This document shows positions 53,682 to 62,708 of a stretch of DNA of 64,000 nt, one piece after another; position 1 is the first letter of the stretch; each line of letters begins with the position of its first letter. The position numbers were made by a program, and so were the translations under genes. This DNA comes from Mycobacterium syngnathidarum (GTDB taxonomy: Bacteria; Actinomycetota; Actinomycetes; Mycobacteriales; Mycobacteriaceae): contig NZ_MLCL01000052.1 in the NCBI RefSeq assembly GCF_001942625.1, positions 43,725-107,724 on the forward strand. Direction: 5' to 3'. The notes beneath the pieces were generated by a model. The model was given only the letters and a program-made list of their open reading frames with translations. It ran no database searches and was not told where the DNA came from.

Positions 53682-54823
53682 CAGCGGGCGCTCCGGGCCG
53701 TCTCGGTGCGGTACCTCCGGGTGATCAGGTCGAGTTCGTCGGCCGTGCGGGCCGCCCCGGTGCCATGCATGTCGCGGTTGGCTGCGATGACGTCGGCGGT
53801 TTCCCGTCGGCGTTCGTCCTCGTAGCCGGATAGCCCCGCAATGCCGTCGGTGGCCACGTGGTCGGCGAGCACGCGGGCATCGACGATCGCCTGCGAGGCG
53901 CCGTTGGCGCCGACCGGGTACATCGGGTGCGCGGCATCGCCGAGCAGCGTCACCGGGCCGCGGCCCCAATGGGGCAACGGATCCTTGTCGACCATCGGGT
54001 AGCTGAAGATGTCTGCGGTGCTTGCGAGCAGTTCGACCGGGTCGAGCCAGTCGAGGCGCCACCCGGCCAGGTGGGGCAGCACGTCCTCGGCGGTGGCCGG
54101 GGCGTTCCACTGGGCCGCGCCGGGAAGCGGGCCGGGCGGATGGTCGGGGACCTGGGCGACCCAGTTCACCTCATGGCCACCGATGGGGTAGGTGATGAGG
54201 TCGATTCCATTGGCGCCCTTGATGATTGCCATGGTGCGGCCGTCGCGGAACGGTGTCATCCGGGCGGCACCGCGATACATGGTGACGCCGGAGGTCAGCA
54301 GCGGGTCGGGTCCCGGGTGCAGGATGGCCCGCACTCGGGAGCCGATGCCGTCGGCGCCGACGAGTGCCGCGCCGCAAACGTCACCGGCGGTGGTGTGTAC
54401 GACGACCGCCCGGCGACGGTCGTTGAACCCGGTGACGCGGGTTCCGGTATGCACCGCATCGGGACCCAGCCGGGATCGGACCGCGTCGAGCAGCAGCATC
54501 TGCAACCGGCCGCGATGCACCGAACACTGCGGATGGCCGTAGCCGCCCTCGATACCGCGGGGCTCGCGGAACAGCAGCGCGCCGTCGGAGCGGTAGAAAT
54601 CGATCACGGCTGGGTTCGCTGACATGGCCGGCAAGGCCTCGCCGAGGCCGAAGTCGGTAAGTTCGCGTACCGCGTGCGGCAGCAGGTTGATGCCGACGCC
54701 GAGCGGTCGCAGTTCGCGGGCGCTGTCCAGGATCTGAACGCGAAACCCTCTCGCATGCAGTGCGAGTGCGGTGGTGAGGCCGCCGATGCCGGCGCCGGCG
54801 ATGACGATCGGTTCTGTGGACAT
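53681..54823 (-). CDS. FAD-dependent monooxygenase (salicylate-hydroxylase-like)
   Basis: 380-aa class A flavoprotein hydroxylase. FAD-binding GxGxxG is in IAGAGIGGLTTALALHARG, the DG motif in VGADGIGSRVRAIL and the GD motif in LLGDAAHPMYPVGANGASQ. The substrate is probably a phenolic or other cyclic compound. ATG 54823 with GGAG nearby. It is divergent from a LysR regulator and its -10 box (TATCGT, 54852-54847 on the minus strand) lies in the shared 70-base gap. Confidence 0.88.
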   Translation of the reverse strand: MSTEPIVIAGAGIGGLTTALALHARGFRVQILDSARELRPLGVGINLLPHAVRELTDFGLGEALPAMSANPAVIDFYRSDGALLFREPRGIEGGYGHPQCSVHRGRLQMLLLDAVRSRLGPDAVHTGTRVTGFNDRRRAVVVHTTAGDVCGAALVGADGIGSRVRAILHPGPDPLLTSGVTMYRGAARMTPFRDGRTMAIIKGANGIDLITYPIGGHEVNWVAQVPDHPPGPLPGAAQWNAPATAEDVLPHLAGWRLDWLDPVELLASTADIFSYPMVDKDPLPHWGRGPVTLLGDAAHPMYPVGANGASQAIVDARVLADHVATDGIAGLSGYEDERRRETADVIAANRDMHGTGAARTADELDLITRRYRTETARSAR

Positions 54824-54872
54824 GACTCCAGCCTGGGCAGCGCCAAACGATAAGTCCAATACATACTCAGTC

Positions 54873-54886
54873 CACAAACTATTGTG
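54873..54886. promoter_or_regulatory. LysR-type palindrome CACAA-N4-TTGTG
   Basis: Perfect 5-bp arms and a four-base centre in the gap between the divergent monooxygenase and lysR genes. It contains the TATTGT box (54880-54885) that sits eight bases before the lysR ATG, so binding would shut off lysR itself while lying near the -35 region of the monooxygenase gene. Confidence 0.5.
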
Positions 54887-54893
54887 AACTCTT

Positions 54894-55781
54894 ATGGAAC
54901 TGCGGCAGCTCGAGTACCTCGTCGCGGTGGCCGAGGAAGCTAACTTCACCCGCGCCGCCGAACGGGTACACGTGGCGCAACCGGCGGTCAGCGCCCAGAT
55001 CCGCCGGCTGGAGCGTGAGCTCGGCCAACAACTGTTCGATCGCAGCCGCCGTGCGGTCCGGTTGACCGCCGCAGGCGAAGCCGTGTTGCCCCACGCCCGG
55101 GCGGCACTGGCTGCCGTCGTCGCCGCCCGCGCCGCAGTGGAGGAACTCGGCGGATTGGTGCGCGGCTCGGTGGTGGTGGGCACCGTGACGGCTCACGACT
55201 TCGACATGCCGGGACTGCTCGCTCAGTTCCACGCCGCCCATCCGCTGGTCGACATCACGTTGACCACCGACGAGTCCGACGCATTACTGGACGGCCTGCA
55301 CTCGGGGCGCCTCGATGCGGCCATCGTGTCGGTGGGCGCCGACCTGCCCGCCGGACTGACTGCTGAGGTGGTGACCGATCAGCGCATCGTCGCCGCGGTG
55401 GCGGGCGACCATCCGTGGCGTCGACGACGCACCGTCGCGTTGCGCGATCTCGTGGAGCATCCGGTCATCGCCCTGCCGAGTGGTGCCGGCATCCGCGACC
55501 AGTTCGACCTGGCTTGCCGGGCAGCAGGGGTGGCGGTGCGGGTGGCTTTCGAGGCGAATACCCCGAACGCGTTGGCCGAACTCGCCGAGCGTGGACTGGG
55601 AGTCGCGGTGTTGCCGGAATCGGCGGCTGCCGCTCATACCGCGCTGCATCCGCTGCCCATCACGCCTGAGTTGCGCGGCCGGCTGGTATTCGCCTGGCGG
55701 GCGCAAGGCCCGACGAGCCCGGCCGCCAGGGTGCTGACCGACATGGCTCGGAGTCGTCTGCGCGTCGGTGGGCCCGCATAG
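54894..55781 (+). CDS. LysR-family transcriptional regulator
   Basis: 295-aa regulator with the usual N-terminal winged helix (MELRQLEYLVAVAEEANF, VAQPAVSAQIRRLEREL) and a substrate-binding domain. It probably controls the divergent monooxygenase-hydrolase pair in response to their substrate. The polA -10 box overlaps its last codons. Confidence 0.92.
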   Translation: MELRQLEYLVAVAEEANFTRAAERVHVAQPAVSAQIRRLERELGQQLFDRSRRAVRLTAAGEAVLPHARAALAAVVAARAAVEELGGLVRGSVVVGTVTAHDFDMPGLLAQFHAAHPLVDITLTTDESDALLDGLHSGRLDAAIVSVGADLPAGLTAEVVTDQRIVAAVAGDHPWRRRRTVALRDLVEHPVIALPSGAGIRDQFDLACRAAGVAVRVAFEANTPNALAELAERGLGVAVLPESAAAAHTALHPLPITPELRGRLVFAWRAQGPTSPAARVLTDMARSRLRVGGPA

Positions 55782-55784
55782 AGT
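55779..55784 (+). promoter_or_regulatory. -10 box (TAGAGT) for leaderless polA
   Basis: TAGAGT begins at the lysR stop codon (TAG 55779-55781) and is seven bases before the polA GTG. Confidence 0.5.
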
Positions 55785-55791
55785 GAGGGCC

Positions 55792-58530
55792 GTGAGCCCC
55801 GCGAAGACCGAGACGAAAAGCGCACCGAACACCACCGCCGATCCAGCGACGGCCGGAAAACCCACCCTGATGCTGCTGGACGGCAATTCGCTGGCTTTCC
55901 GGGCGTTTTACGCGTTGCCCGCCGAGAACTTCAAGACGCAGGGCGGGTTGACCACAAACGCGGTCTACGGGTTCACCTCGATGTTGATCAACCTGCTGCG
56001 TGACGAGCAGCCCAGCCACGTGGCCGCCGCGTTCGACGTCTCTCGCCAGACCTTCCGCAAGGACAAGTACCCGGAGTACAAGGAAGGCCGGTCGGCCACA
56101 CCCGACGAGTTCCGTGGGCAGATCGACATCACCAAGGAGGTGCTCGGCGCCCTGGGAATCACGGCACTGGCCGAGGCCGGCTTCGAGGCCGACGACATCA
56201 TCGCCACCCTGGCCACCCAGGCCGAGCAGGAGGGCTACCGGGTGCTGGTGGTCACCGGTGACCGGGACTCGCTGCAGTTGGTCACCGACAACATCACCGT
56301 GCTCTACCCGCGCAAGGGTGTCAGTGAACTGACCCGGTTCACACCGGAGGCAGTGGTGGAGAAGTACGGGCTGACTCCCGCGCAGTACCCGGATTTCGCC
56401 GCCTTACGGGGCGACCCGAGTGACAACCTGCCCGGCATTCCCGGAGTGGGGGAGAAGACCGCGACGAAGTGGATCGTCGAGTACGGCACTCTGCAGTCAC
56501 TGGTGGACAACGTCGAGAAGGTCAAGGGCAAGGTGGGTGACTCGCTGCGGGCCAACCTGTCCAGCGTGGTGCTCAACCGTGAGCTGACCGATCTGGTCCG
56601 GGACGTCCCTCTGGCGCAGACGCCGGACACGCTGCGGATGCAACCTTGGAACCGTGACCAGATCCACCGACTGTTCGACGACCTGGAATTCCGGGTTCTT
56701 CGCGATCGACTGTTCGAGACGCTGGTGGCTTCCGAACCGGAGGTTGAGCACGGGTTCGACGTGCGCGGCCGGGCGTTGGAGCCCGGTGAGCTCGCGGCGT
56801 GGCTCGCCGAGCACAGCCTGGGCAACCGGTTCGGGTTGGCCGTCGTCGGCACGCACCTGGCCTTCGACGCCGACGCCACCGCGCTCGCCATCGTCGCGGC
56901 CGACGGCGACGGGCGTTACATCGACACGGCGACGCTGACGCCCGAGGATGAGGAGGCCCTGGCGCGCTGGCTGGGTGACCCGGGCCCGCCGAAGGCGCTG
57001 CACGAGGCCAAGCTGGCCATGCACGACCTCGCCGGCCGGGGCTGGACGCTGCGCGGTGTCACCTCCGATACCGCGCTGGCCGCTTACCTGGTCCGGCCCG
57101 GGCAACGTAGCTTCGCCCTCGATGATCTGGCGGTGCGCTATCTACGCCGTGAACTTCGCGCTGAAAGCCCCGAGCAGCAACAACTTTCGTTGCTCGATGA
57201 TTCCGACGGCGTCGATGAGCAGGCGGTGCAGACGCTGATCCTGCGGGCCTGCGCGGTCTTGGATCTCGCCGATGCACTGGATGAGGAGCTGGCCCGGATC
57301 GACTCGTCGTCCCTGTTGGGCCGGATGGAGTTGCCGGTGCAGCGGGCGCTGGCCGAGATGGAGTCGATCGGCATCGCCGTCGATATCGACAAGCTCCAAG
57401 AGTTGCAGAGCGAGTTCGCCGATCAGATCCGCGACGCCGCCGAGGCCGCCTACGCGGTGATCGGCAAGCAGATCAATCTCGGGTCGCCCAAGCAGCTGCA
57501 GGTGGTGCTGTTCGACGAGCTGGAGATGCCCAAGACCAAGAAGACCAAGACGGGTTACACCACCGATGCCGATGCGCTGCAATCGCTGTTCGACAAGACC
57601 GGGCACCCGTTCCTGCAGCATCTGTTGACCCATCGCGACGTCACCCGTTTGAAGGTGACCGTCGACGGGCTGCTCAACGCGGTGGCCTCCGACGGGCGCA
57701 TACACACCACGTTCAACCAGACCATTGCCGCCACCGGCCGGTTGTCGTCCACCGAGCCCAACCTGCAGAACATCCCGATCCGGACCGAGGCGGGCCGGCG
57801 TATCCGAGACGCGTTCGTCGTCGGCAGCGGTTACGCCGAGCTGATGACGGCTGATTACAGCCAGATCGAGATGCGGATCATGGCGCACCTGTCCCGCGAC
57901 GAAGGCCTGATCGAGGCATTCAACACCGGTGAGGATCTGCACTCGTTCGTGGCATCACGGGCCTTCTCGGTACCGATCGACGAGGTCAACGCGGAGCTGC
58001 GCCGCCGCGTCAAGGCGATGTCGTACGGCCTGGCCTACGGGCTGAGCGCCTACGGGTTGGCCAGCCAGCTCAAGATCTCCACCGAAGAGGCCAAGGTGCA
58101 GATGGAGCAGTACTTCGACCGGTTCGGCGGGGTGCGTGACTATCTGCGGGATGTGGTCGATCAGGCCCGCAAGGACGGGTTCACCTCGACCGTGCTGGGC
58201 CGGCGCCGATACCTGCCGGAACTGGACAGCAGCAACCGGAACGTGCGCGAGGCGGCTGAGCGTGCCGCGCTCAACGCCCCGATCCAGGGCAGCGCCGCCG
58301 ACATCATCAAGGTGGCGATGATCAACGTCGACGCAGCCATCAAGGAAGCCGGGCTCACGTCACGCATGCTGCTGCAGGTGCACGACGAGCTGTTGTTCGA
58401 GGTGGCCGAGGGGGAGCGGGACACTCTGGAGGCCTTGGTGCGCGAGCACATGGGCAACGCCTATCCGTTGGATGTGCCGTTGGAGGTGTCGGTCGGGTAT
58501 GGGCCCAGCTGGGACGCCGCGGCGCACTGA
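55792..58530 (+). CDS. polA: DNA polymerase I PolA
   Basis: 912-aa repair and Okazaki-fragment polymerase. Order of domains: 5' nuclease (about 20-310; LLDGNSLAFRAFYAL, VTGDRDSLQLV), an inactive 3'-5' exonuclease-like domain lacking the metal-binding acidic set (about 320-510), and family A polymerase (about 540-912; motif A LMTADYSQIEMRI, motif B RRVKAMSYGLAYGLSAYG, motif C LQVHDELLFE). GTG 55792 gives the SPAKT start conserved in mycobacteria and matches the -10 box. Confidence 0.97.
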   Translation: MSPAKTETKSAPNTTADPATAGKPTLMLLDGNSLAFRAFYALPAENFKTQGGLTTNAVYGFTSMLINLLRDEQPSHVAAAFDVSRQTFRKDKYPEYKEGRSATPDEFRGQIDITKEVLGALGITALAEAGFEADDIIATLATQAEQEGYRVLVVTGDRDSLQLVTDNITVLYPRKGVSELTRFTPEAVVEKYGLTPAQYPDFAALRGDPSDNLPGIPGVGEKTATKWIVEYGTLQSLVDNVEKVKGKVGDSLRANLSSVVLNRELTDLVRDVPLAQTPDTLRMQPWNRDQIHRLFDDLEFRVLRDRLFETLVASEPEVEHGFDVRGRALEPGELAAWLAEHSLGNRFGLAVVGTHLAFDADATALAIVAADGDGRYIDTATLTPEDEEALARWLGDPGPPKALHEAKLAMHDLAGRGWTLRGVTSDTALAAYLVRPGQRSFALDDLAVRYLRRELRAESPEQQQLSLLDDSDGVDEQAVQTLILRACAVLDLADALDEELARIDSSSLLGRMELPVQRALAEMESIGIAVDIDKLQELQSEFADQIRDAAEAAYAVIGKQINLGSPKQLQVVLFDELEMPKTKKTKTGYTTDADALQSLFDKTGHPFLQHLLTHRDVTRLKVTVDGLLNAVASDGRIHTTFNQTIAATGRLSSTEPNLQNIPIRTEAGRRIRDAFVVGSGYAELMTADYSQIEMRIMAHLSRDEGLIEAFNTGEDLHSFVASRAFSVPIDEVNAELRRRVKAMSYGLAYGLSAYGLASQLKISTEEAKVQMEQYFDRFGGVRDYLRDVVDQARKDGFTSTVLGRRRYLPELDSSNRNVREAAERAALNAPIQGSAADIIKVAMINVDAAIKEAGLTSRMLLQVHDELLFEVAEGERDTLEALVREHMGNAYPLDVPLEVSVGYGPSWDAAAH

Positions 58531-58537
58531 GCTCACC

Positions 58538-59755
58538 ATGACGGAACAGCAGATCCGGTTCGTTGCCCGGCTGGGCGCCGCGATGAGTGCATCGAATTAT
58601 CCGGTGACGCTGGTCCGCGACATGTTGGAACGCAGCTCCGGCAAATACTCCGTCATCACCGACGTCGTGGCACTGCCCAACCACGTGCAGGTGGTCGGAC
58701 CGGTGGGCGCGGGCGGTTCGGTCGTCAAGACCGCCCACGTCGAGAAGCCGTTGCGGTTCGACCAGGTGTTCCCGCTGGCCCGACTGGTGTCCGCGGCACG
58801 GTCGGCACGGGTGAGCCCGGCCGACGGCGAGGCCCTCCTCGACGAGATCCTCGACCGCCCGGCGCCGTACCCGGCCTGGGTGACAATCCTCGGTTACGGG
58901 ATCCAGAGCGCGGGTCTGGCCCTGGTACTTGAGCCCACGTGGTTGAACACGCTGACGGCCTTCGTGCTCGGCCTGCTGGTCGGCGTGTTCTGGACGACGG
59001 GGCAGCGGATGGACGGTCTGGCGGCCCTGACTCCGGTGGTCAGCGCGTTCGTGGTCACGGCGATCTGCGTGATCGGCGCGCAGCATCTGGGCCTCGACCA
59101 TGTCGGCCTGCGCGCCCTGATACCCCCGCTGGCGATGTTTCTGCCAGGGGCGGCCATCACCCTGTCGGTGATCGAGCTGACCTCCCGCGACGTCATCTCC
59201 GGGTCGAGTCGCCTGATCGCCGGGTTCATCCAGCTGATCCAGTTGGCGTTCGGCATCCTGATCGCGGCGCAGCTGTTGCGCATGACCGAAGACCACCTCA
59301 GCGCGGTGGCGGTGAACCGGATCGGTCCGTGGGCGCCGTGGCTGGGTGTCGCGGTGTACTCGATCGGAGTGATGCTCTTCCTGGCGCCACCGCGGAGCTT
59401 CTTGCCGTGGCTGCTGTTGATCACCTATGCCGCCTATCTCGCCCAGTTCGTCGGAGACCTCACCCTCGGCAGTTACGCCAGCGGGTTCTGCGGTGGTCTG
59501 GTGCTGACGGTGGCGGCCCTGGTGATCTCGCGGCGTCAGACGGCACCACCGGCGATCACGCTGATCCTGCCGGGCTTCTGGCTTCTGGTTCCCGGATCCA
59601 TGGGTCTGATCGGCATTACCGAGTTGTTCGGTGCCGAGGGAGACTCCGCACTGCCGGCCACCTTGATCTCGATGATCTCAGTGGCATTCGGTCTGCAGGC
59701 CGGGTTGGTGATCTGGCAGCTGACCAGGCGTAAGGCAGCTCGTCGCAGCGACTGA
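58538..59755 (+). CDS. ThrE-like threonine/serine exporter family protein
   Basis: 405-aa membrane protein with the ThrP/ThrE two-part layout: a soluble N-terminal part (RFVARLGAAMSASNYPVTLV) and about ten membrane segments. LPGFWLLVPGSMGLIG is a conserved motif of the exporter family. It would export small amino acids or short peptides, but substrate is not shown. ATG 58538 follows the polA stop by seven bases. It converges on the PrsW gene. Confidence 0.82.
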   Translation: MTEQQIRFVARLGAAMSASNYPVTLVRDMLERSSGKYSVITDVVALPNHVQVVGPVGAGGSVVKTAHVEKPLRFDQVFPLARLVSAARSARVSPADGEALLDEILDRPAPYPAWVTILGYGIQSAGLALVLEPTWLNTLTAFVLGLLVGVFWTTGQRMDGLAALTPVVSAFVVTAICVIGAQHLGLDHVGLRALIPPLAMFLPGAAITLSVIELTSRDVISGSSRLIAGFIQLIQLAFGILIAAQLLRMTEDHLSAVAVNRIGPWAPWLGVAVYSIGVMLFLAPPRSFLPWLLLITYAAYLAQFVGDLTLGSYASGFCGGLVLTVAALVISRRQTAPPAITLILPGFWLLVPGSMGLIGITELFGAEGDSALPATLISMISVAFGLQAGLVIWQLTRRKAARRSD

Positions 59756-59760
59756 GCGGC

Positions 59761-60951
59761 TCAGTCGCGAACCGGCGCCTGATAATGCGCCATCCAGTGC
59801 AGGATCGGCGCGGCTGACCGGGCAGCGGTCAGGGCATACACCTCTTCCTGTTGCAACGCGTATGCCTGTGCATCGCCGAAGCCGCGGTCGATGCGGTCGC
59901 GGACGAAGGCGAGCTCGACGACGGCGGCGGCGAACGCCGCGACTGCTTTGCCTGCGGGGCGTCCACCGGCCAGCGTGGCCTGCTTGATGGCGCCGTGGCG
60001 GGTCTTCAACGACCCGAGCCAGGTGGCCTCGTTGTGGGTGATCAACCCGGCGGCGACCATGCCGGGCAGTTTGGCGGCCACGACGCGTTGCTCCCGGTGG
60101 CGGCTGGTGATGCCGACCACGATCATCGCGATGAAGATCGGCACCATCCACACCGCATAGACGATGAAGTAGGTGCCCGCGCCCAGCAGCGACGAACCGT
60201 TCCACAATCCGTGCATGAACACCGCACCGAGATAGCCGGCGAGGATGCACAGCACCTTGGCCCCGCTACTGCGCCGTTGCAGGGCGAAGTACACGCCGAT
60301 GGCGGTCATCGTGGTGAACAGCGAGTGGGCGAACGGGGCCATCACGAGGCGCATCGCGGCGGTGACGAGCGAACCGGCCAGCGAGTCGGCGCTGGAGATG
60401 TACATGATGTCTTCGAGCCAGGCGAAACCGAGACCGACCAGGCCGGCGTAGACCAGGCAGTCGGTCAGCGAATTGAGCTCGTTACGCCGCCGCCCGGTCA
60501 TCATGACCAGCAGGAACAGGCCTTTGGCGGCCTCTTCGATGAACGGGGCCCGGACCGCCACCGAAGCGAAGCTGTGTGCCGATTCGGCCGAGTCGACGCC
60601 GGGTGCCAGCAGTGCATCGGTGAACAGGCTCAGCACCAGGGACAGTACGACGGCGACGGCGGCGCCCCAGCCGAACGCCAGCAGCAGTAGTCGGGGAGGT
60701 TCCGGTTCCCAGCGGTCCAACCACAGGTAGGCGAACACTGCCCCGGTCATCACGATGCTGGACAGCACAAATCCGATGATCGCTCCGACCGGATTGAGCG
60801 CGGTGAACAGAAGTACCAGCGCGCCGATGACCACGCCGCAGGCGATGATCGCGGCCAGCGGGGCGCCGACCTTGCGCACCGGCCTCGGCATGGGAGCGGT
60901 GACCGGGAACCACGGCCGGTGGACAGGGCCTGGGGTCGGGTAATACGCCAC
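59761..60951 (-). CDS. PrsW-family intramembrane metalloprotease
   Basis: 396-aa polytopic protein with the PrsW motifs: FIEEAAKGLFLLV (glutamate pair), MAPFAHSLFTTMTAIG and FMHGLWNGSS (histidines). In Bacillus the relative cleaves an anti-sigma factor; here the target is unknown. A proline-rich cytoplasmic start precedes the first helix. GTG 60951 is chosen because TACTCT lies six bases before it; the open frame upstream does not look like protein. Confidence 0.85.
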   Translation of the reverse strand: MAYYPTPGPVHRPWFPVTAPMPRPVRKVGAPLAAIIACGVVIGALVLLFTALNPVGAIIGFVLSSIVMTGAVFAYLWLDRWEPEPPRLLLLAFGWGAAVAVVLSLVLSLFTDALLAPGVDSAESAHSFASVAVRAPFIEEAAKGLFLLVMMTGRRRNELNSLTDCLVYAGLVGLGFAWLEDIMYISSADSLAGSLVTAAMRLVMAPFAHSLFTTMTAIGVYFALQRRSSGAKVLCILAGYLGAVFMHGLWNGSSLLGAGTYFIVYAVWMVPIFIAMIVVGITSRHREQRVVAAKLPGMVAAGLITHNEATWLGSLKTRHGAIKQATLAGGRPAGKAVAAFAAAVVELAFVRDRIDRGFGDAQAYALQQEEVYALTAARSAAPILHWMAHYQAPVRD

Positions 60952-60957
60952 TGCAGC

Positions 60958-60963
60958 AGAGTA
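60958..60963 (-). promoter_or_regulatory. -10 box (TACTCT) for leaderless prsW-like gene
   Basis: TACTCT on the minus strand is six bases before GTG 60951. Confidence 0.45.
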
Positions 60964-61066
60964 GCCGTGGGTAGGCTGCGGTCCCGGCACAAATTCGGAC
61001 GACGGTCCGAAGCGCCCCTGGCACTCCCGTCGCAGGGGCGGTTTGTCCTGCATGTGCCTGGTCGAG

Positions 61067-61072
61067 TACCCT
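61067..61072 (+). promoter_or_regulatory. Possible -10 box (TACCCT) of rpsA
   Basis: TACCCT about 119 bases before the rpsA ATG fits TANNNT and would give a leader of about 110 bases. The -35 region is weak. The rest of the 240-base gap to the PrsW gene shows no gene. Confidence 0.28.
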
Positions 61073-61190
61073 CGTTACGTATCTGTGCGCACAGCTTGAC
61101 ACCGTCTGGTCACTGCCACGGATCTGCACGAACGCAATACACGCAACAGAATTGTCCCTACGAGTAAACCTGTCCGGAGCAACCCACCAC

Positions 61191-62630
61191 ATGCCAAGTC
61201 CCTCCGTCACCTCGCCGCAAGTAGCCGTCAACGACATCGGCTCGGCTGAGGACTTTCTCGCCGCCATCGACAAAACCATCAAATACTTCAACGATGGCGA
61301 CATCGTCGAGGGAACCATCGTCAAGGTTGACCGTGACGAGGTCCTGCTCGACATCGGTTACAAGACCGAAGGTGTCATTCCTTCCCGCGAACTCTCCATC
61401 AAGCACGATGTCGACCCCAACGAGGTCGTTTCCGTGGGCGATGAGGTCGAGGCCCTCGTTCTCACCAAGGAGGACAAGGAAGGCCGCCTGATCCTGTCCA
61501 AGAAGCGGGCTCAGTACGAGCGCGCCTGGGGCACCATCGAGGAGCTCAAGGAAAAGGACGAGGCCGTCAAGGGCACCGTCATCGAGGTCGTCAAGGGCGG
61601 CCTGATCCTCGACATCGGTCTGCGTGGCTTCCTGCCCGCATCGCTGGTCGAGATGCGTCGTGTCCGCGATCTGCAGCCGTACATCGGCAAGGAGATCGAG
61701 GCCAAGATCATCGAGCTGGACAAGAACCGCAACAACGTGGTGCTCAGCCGCCGCGCCTGGCTGGAGCAGACCCAGTCCGAGGTGCGCAGCGAGTTCCTGA
61801 ACCAGCTGCAGAAGGGCGCCATCCGCAAGGGTGTCGTCTCCTCGATCGTCAACTTCGGCGCCTTCGTCGATCTCGGCGGTGTCGACGGCCTGGTGCACGT
61901 CTCCGAGCTGTCCTGGAAGCACATCGATCACCCGTCCGAGGTGGTTCAGGTGGGCGACGAGGTCACTGTCGAGGTGCTCGACGTCGACATGGATCGCGAG
62001 CGGGTTTCGCTGTCGCTCAAGGCGACTCAGGAAGATCCGTGGCGCCACTTCGCCCGTACCCACGCGATCGGCCAGATCGTGCCGGGCAAGGTCACCAAGC
62101 TGGTGCCGTTCGGTGCGTTCGTCCGCGTCGAGGAGGGCATCGAGGGTCTGGTGCACATCTCGGAGCTGTCCGAGCGCCACGTCGAGGTCCCGGACCAGGT
62201 GGTCACCGTCGGCGACGACGCGATGGTCAAGGTCATCGACATCGACCTGGAGCGTCGTCGGATCTCGCTGAGCCTCAAGCAGGCCAACGAGGATTACACC
62301 GAGGAGTTCGACCCGTCGAAGTACGGCATGGCCGACAGCTACGACGAGCAGGGCAACTACATCTTCCCCGAGGGCTTCGACGCCGAGACCAACGAATGGC
62401 TCGAAGGCTTCGACAAGCAGCGGGAAGAGTGGGAGGCCCGCTACGCCGAGGCCGAGCGCCGGCACAAGATGCACACCACGCAGATGGAGAAGTTCGCCGC
62501 GGCCGAGGCCGAGGAAGCTGCCCGTCCGGTGTCCAACGGTTCCTCGCGTTCGGAGGAGTCGACCGGCGGCACGCTGGCCAGCGATGCACAGCTGGCCGCG
62601 CTGCGTGAGAAGCTCGCAGGCAACGCCTAA
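61191..62630 (+). CDS. rpsA: 30S ribosomal protein S1
   Basis: 479-aa protein with four S1 RNA-binding repeats, beginning at about residues 37 (DIVEGTIVKVDRDEVLLDIG), 124 (AVKGTVIEVVKGGLILDIG), 207 (AIRKGVVSSIVNFGAFVD) and 292 (IVPGKVTKLVPFGAFVRV), then an acidic, glutamate-rich tail. It carries mRNA to the 30S subunit and has a role in trans-translation. ATG 61191 with a GGAGC site. Codon use is strongly biased toward C-ending codons, as expected for a highly expressed gene. Confidence 0.98.
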   Translation: MPSPSVTSPQVAVNDIGSAEDFLAAIDKTIKYFNDGDIVEGTIVKVDRDEVLLDIGYKTEGVIPSRELSIKHDVDPNEVVSVGDEVEALVLTKEDKEGRLILSKKRAQYERAWGTIEELKEKDEAVKGTVIEVVKGGLILDIGLRGFLPASLVEMRRVRDLQPYIGKEIEAKIIELDKNRNNVVLSRRAWLEQTQSEVRSEFLNQLQKGAIRKGVVSSIVNFGAFVDLGGVDGLVHVSELSWKHIDHPSEVVQVGDEVTVEVLDVDMDRERVSLSLKATQEDPWRHFARTHAIGQIVPGKVTKLVPFGAFVRVEEGIEGLVHISELSERHVEVPDQVVTVGDDAMVKVIDIDLERRRISLSLKQANEDYTEEFDPSKYGMADSYDEQGNYIFPEGFDAETNEWLEGFDKQREEWEARYAEAERRHKMHTTQMEKFAAAEAEEAARPVSNGSSRSEESTGGTLASDAQLAALREKLAGNA

Positions 62631-62644
62631 CCATAAGTACGACA

Positions 62645-62679
62645 ACGAACGCCCCGGCCCATTGGGCCGGGGCGTTCGT
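62645..62679 (+). terminator. Terminator hairpin after rpsA
   Basis: A 16-bp perfect stem (ACGAACGCCCCGGCCC and its complement) with a three-base loop, 15 bases after the rpsA stop. It lacks a T-run, which is common in mycobacterial terminators. It separates rpsA from coaE. Confidence 0.75.
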
Positions 62680-62708
62680 CGTTCCGGGGGCCTGACACAC
62701 TGTGGAGC

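Noticed and set aside
61158..62645. 495-codon minus-strand open frame across rpsA
   Set aside because: Antisense to ribosomal protein S1; its leucine- and valine-rich composition mirrors the S1 codons.
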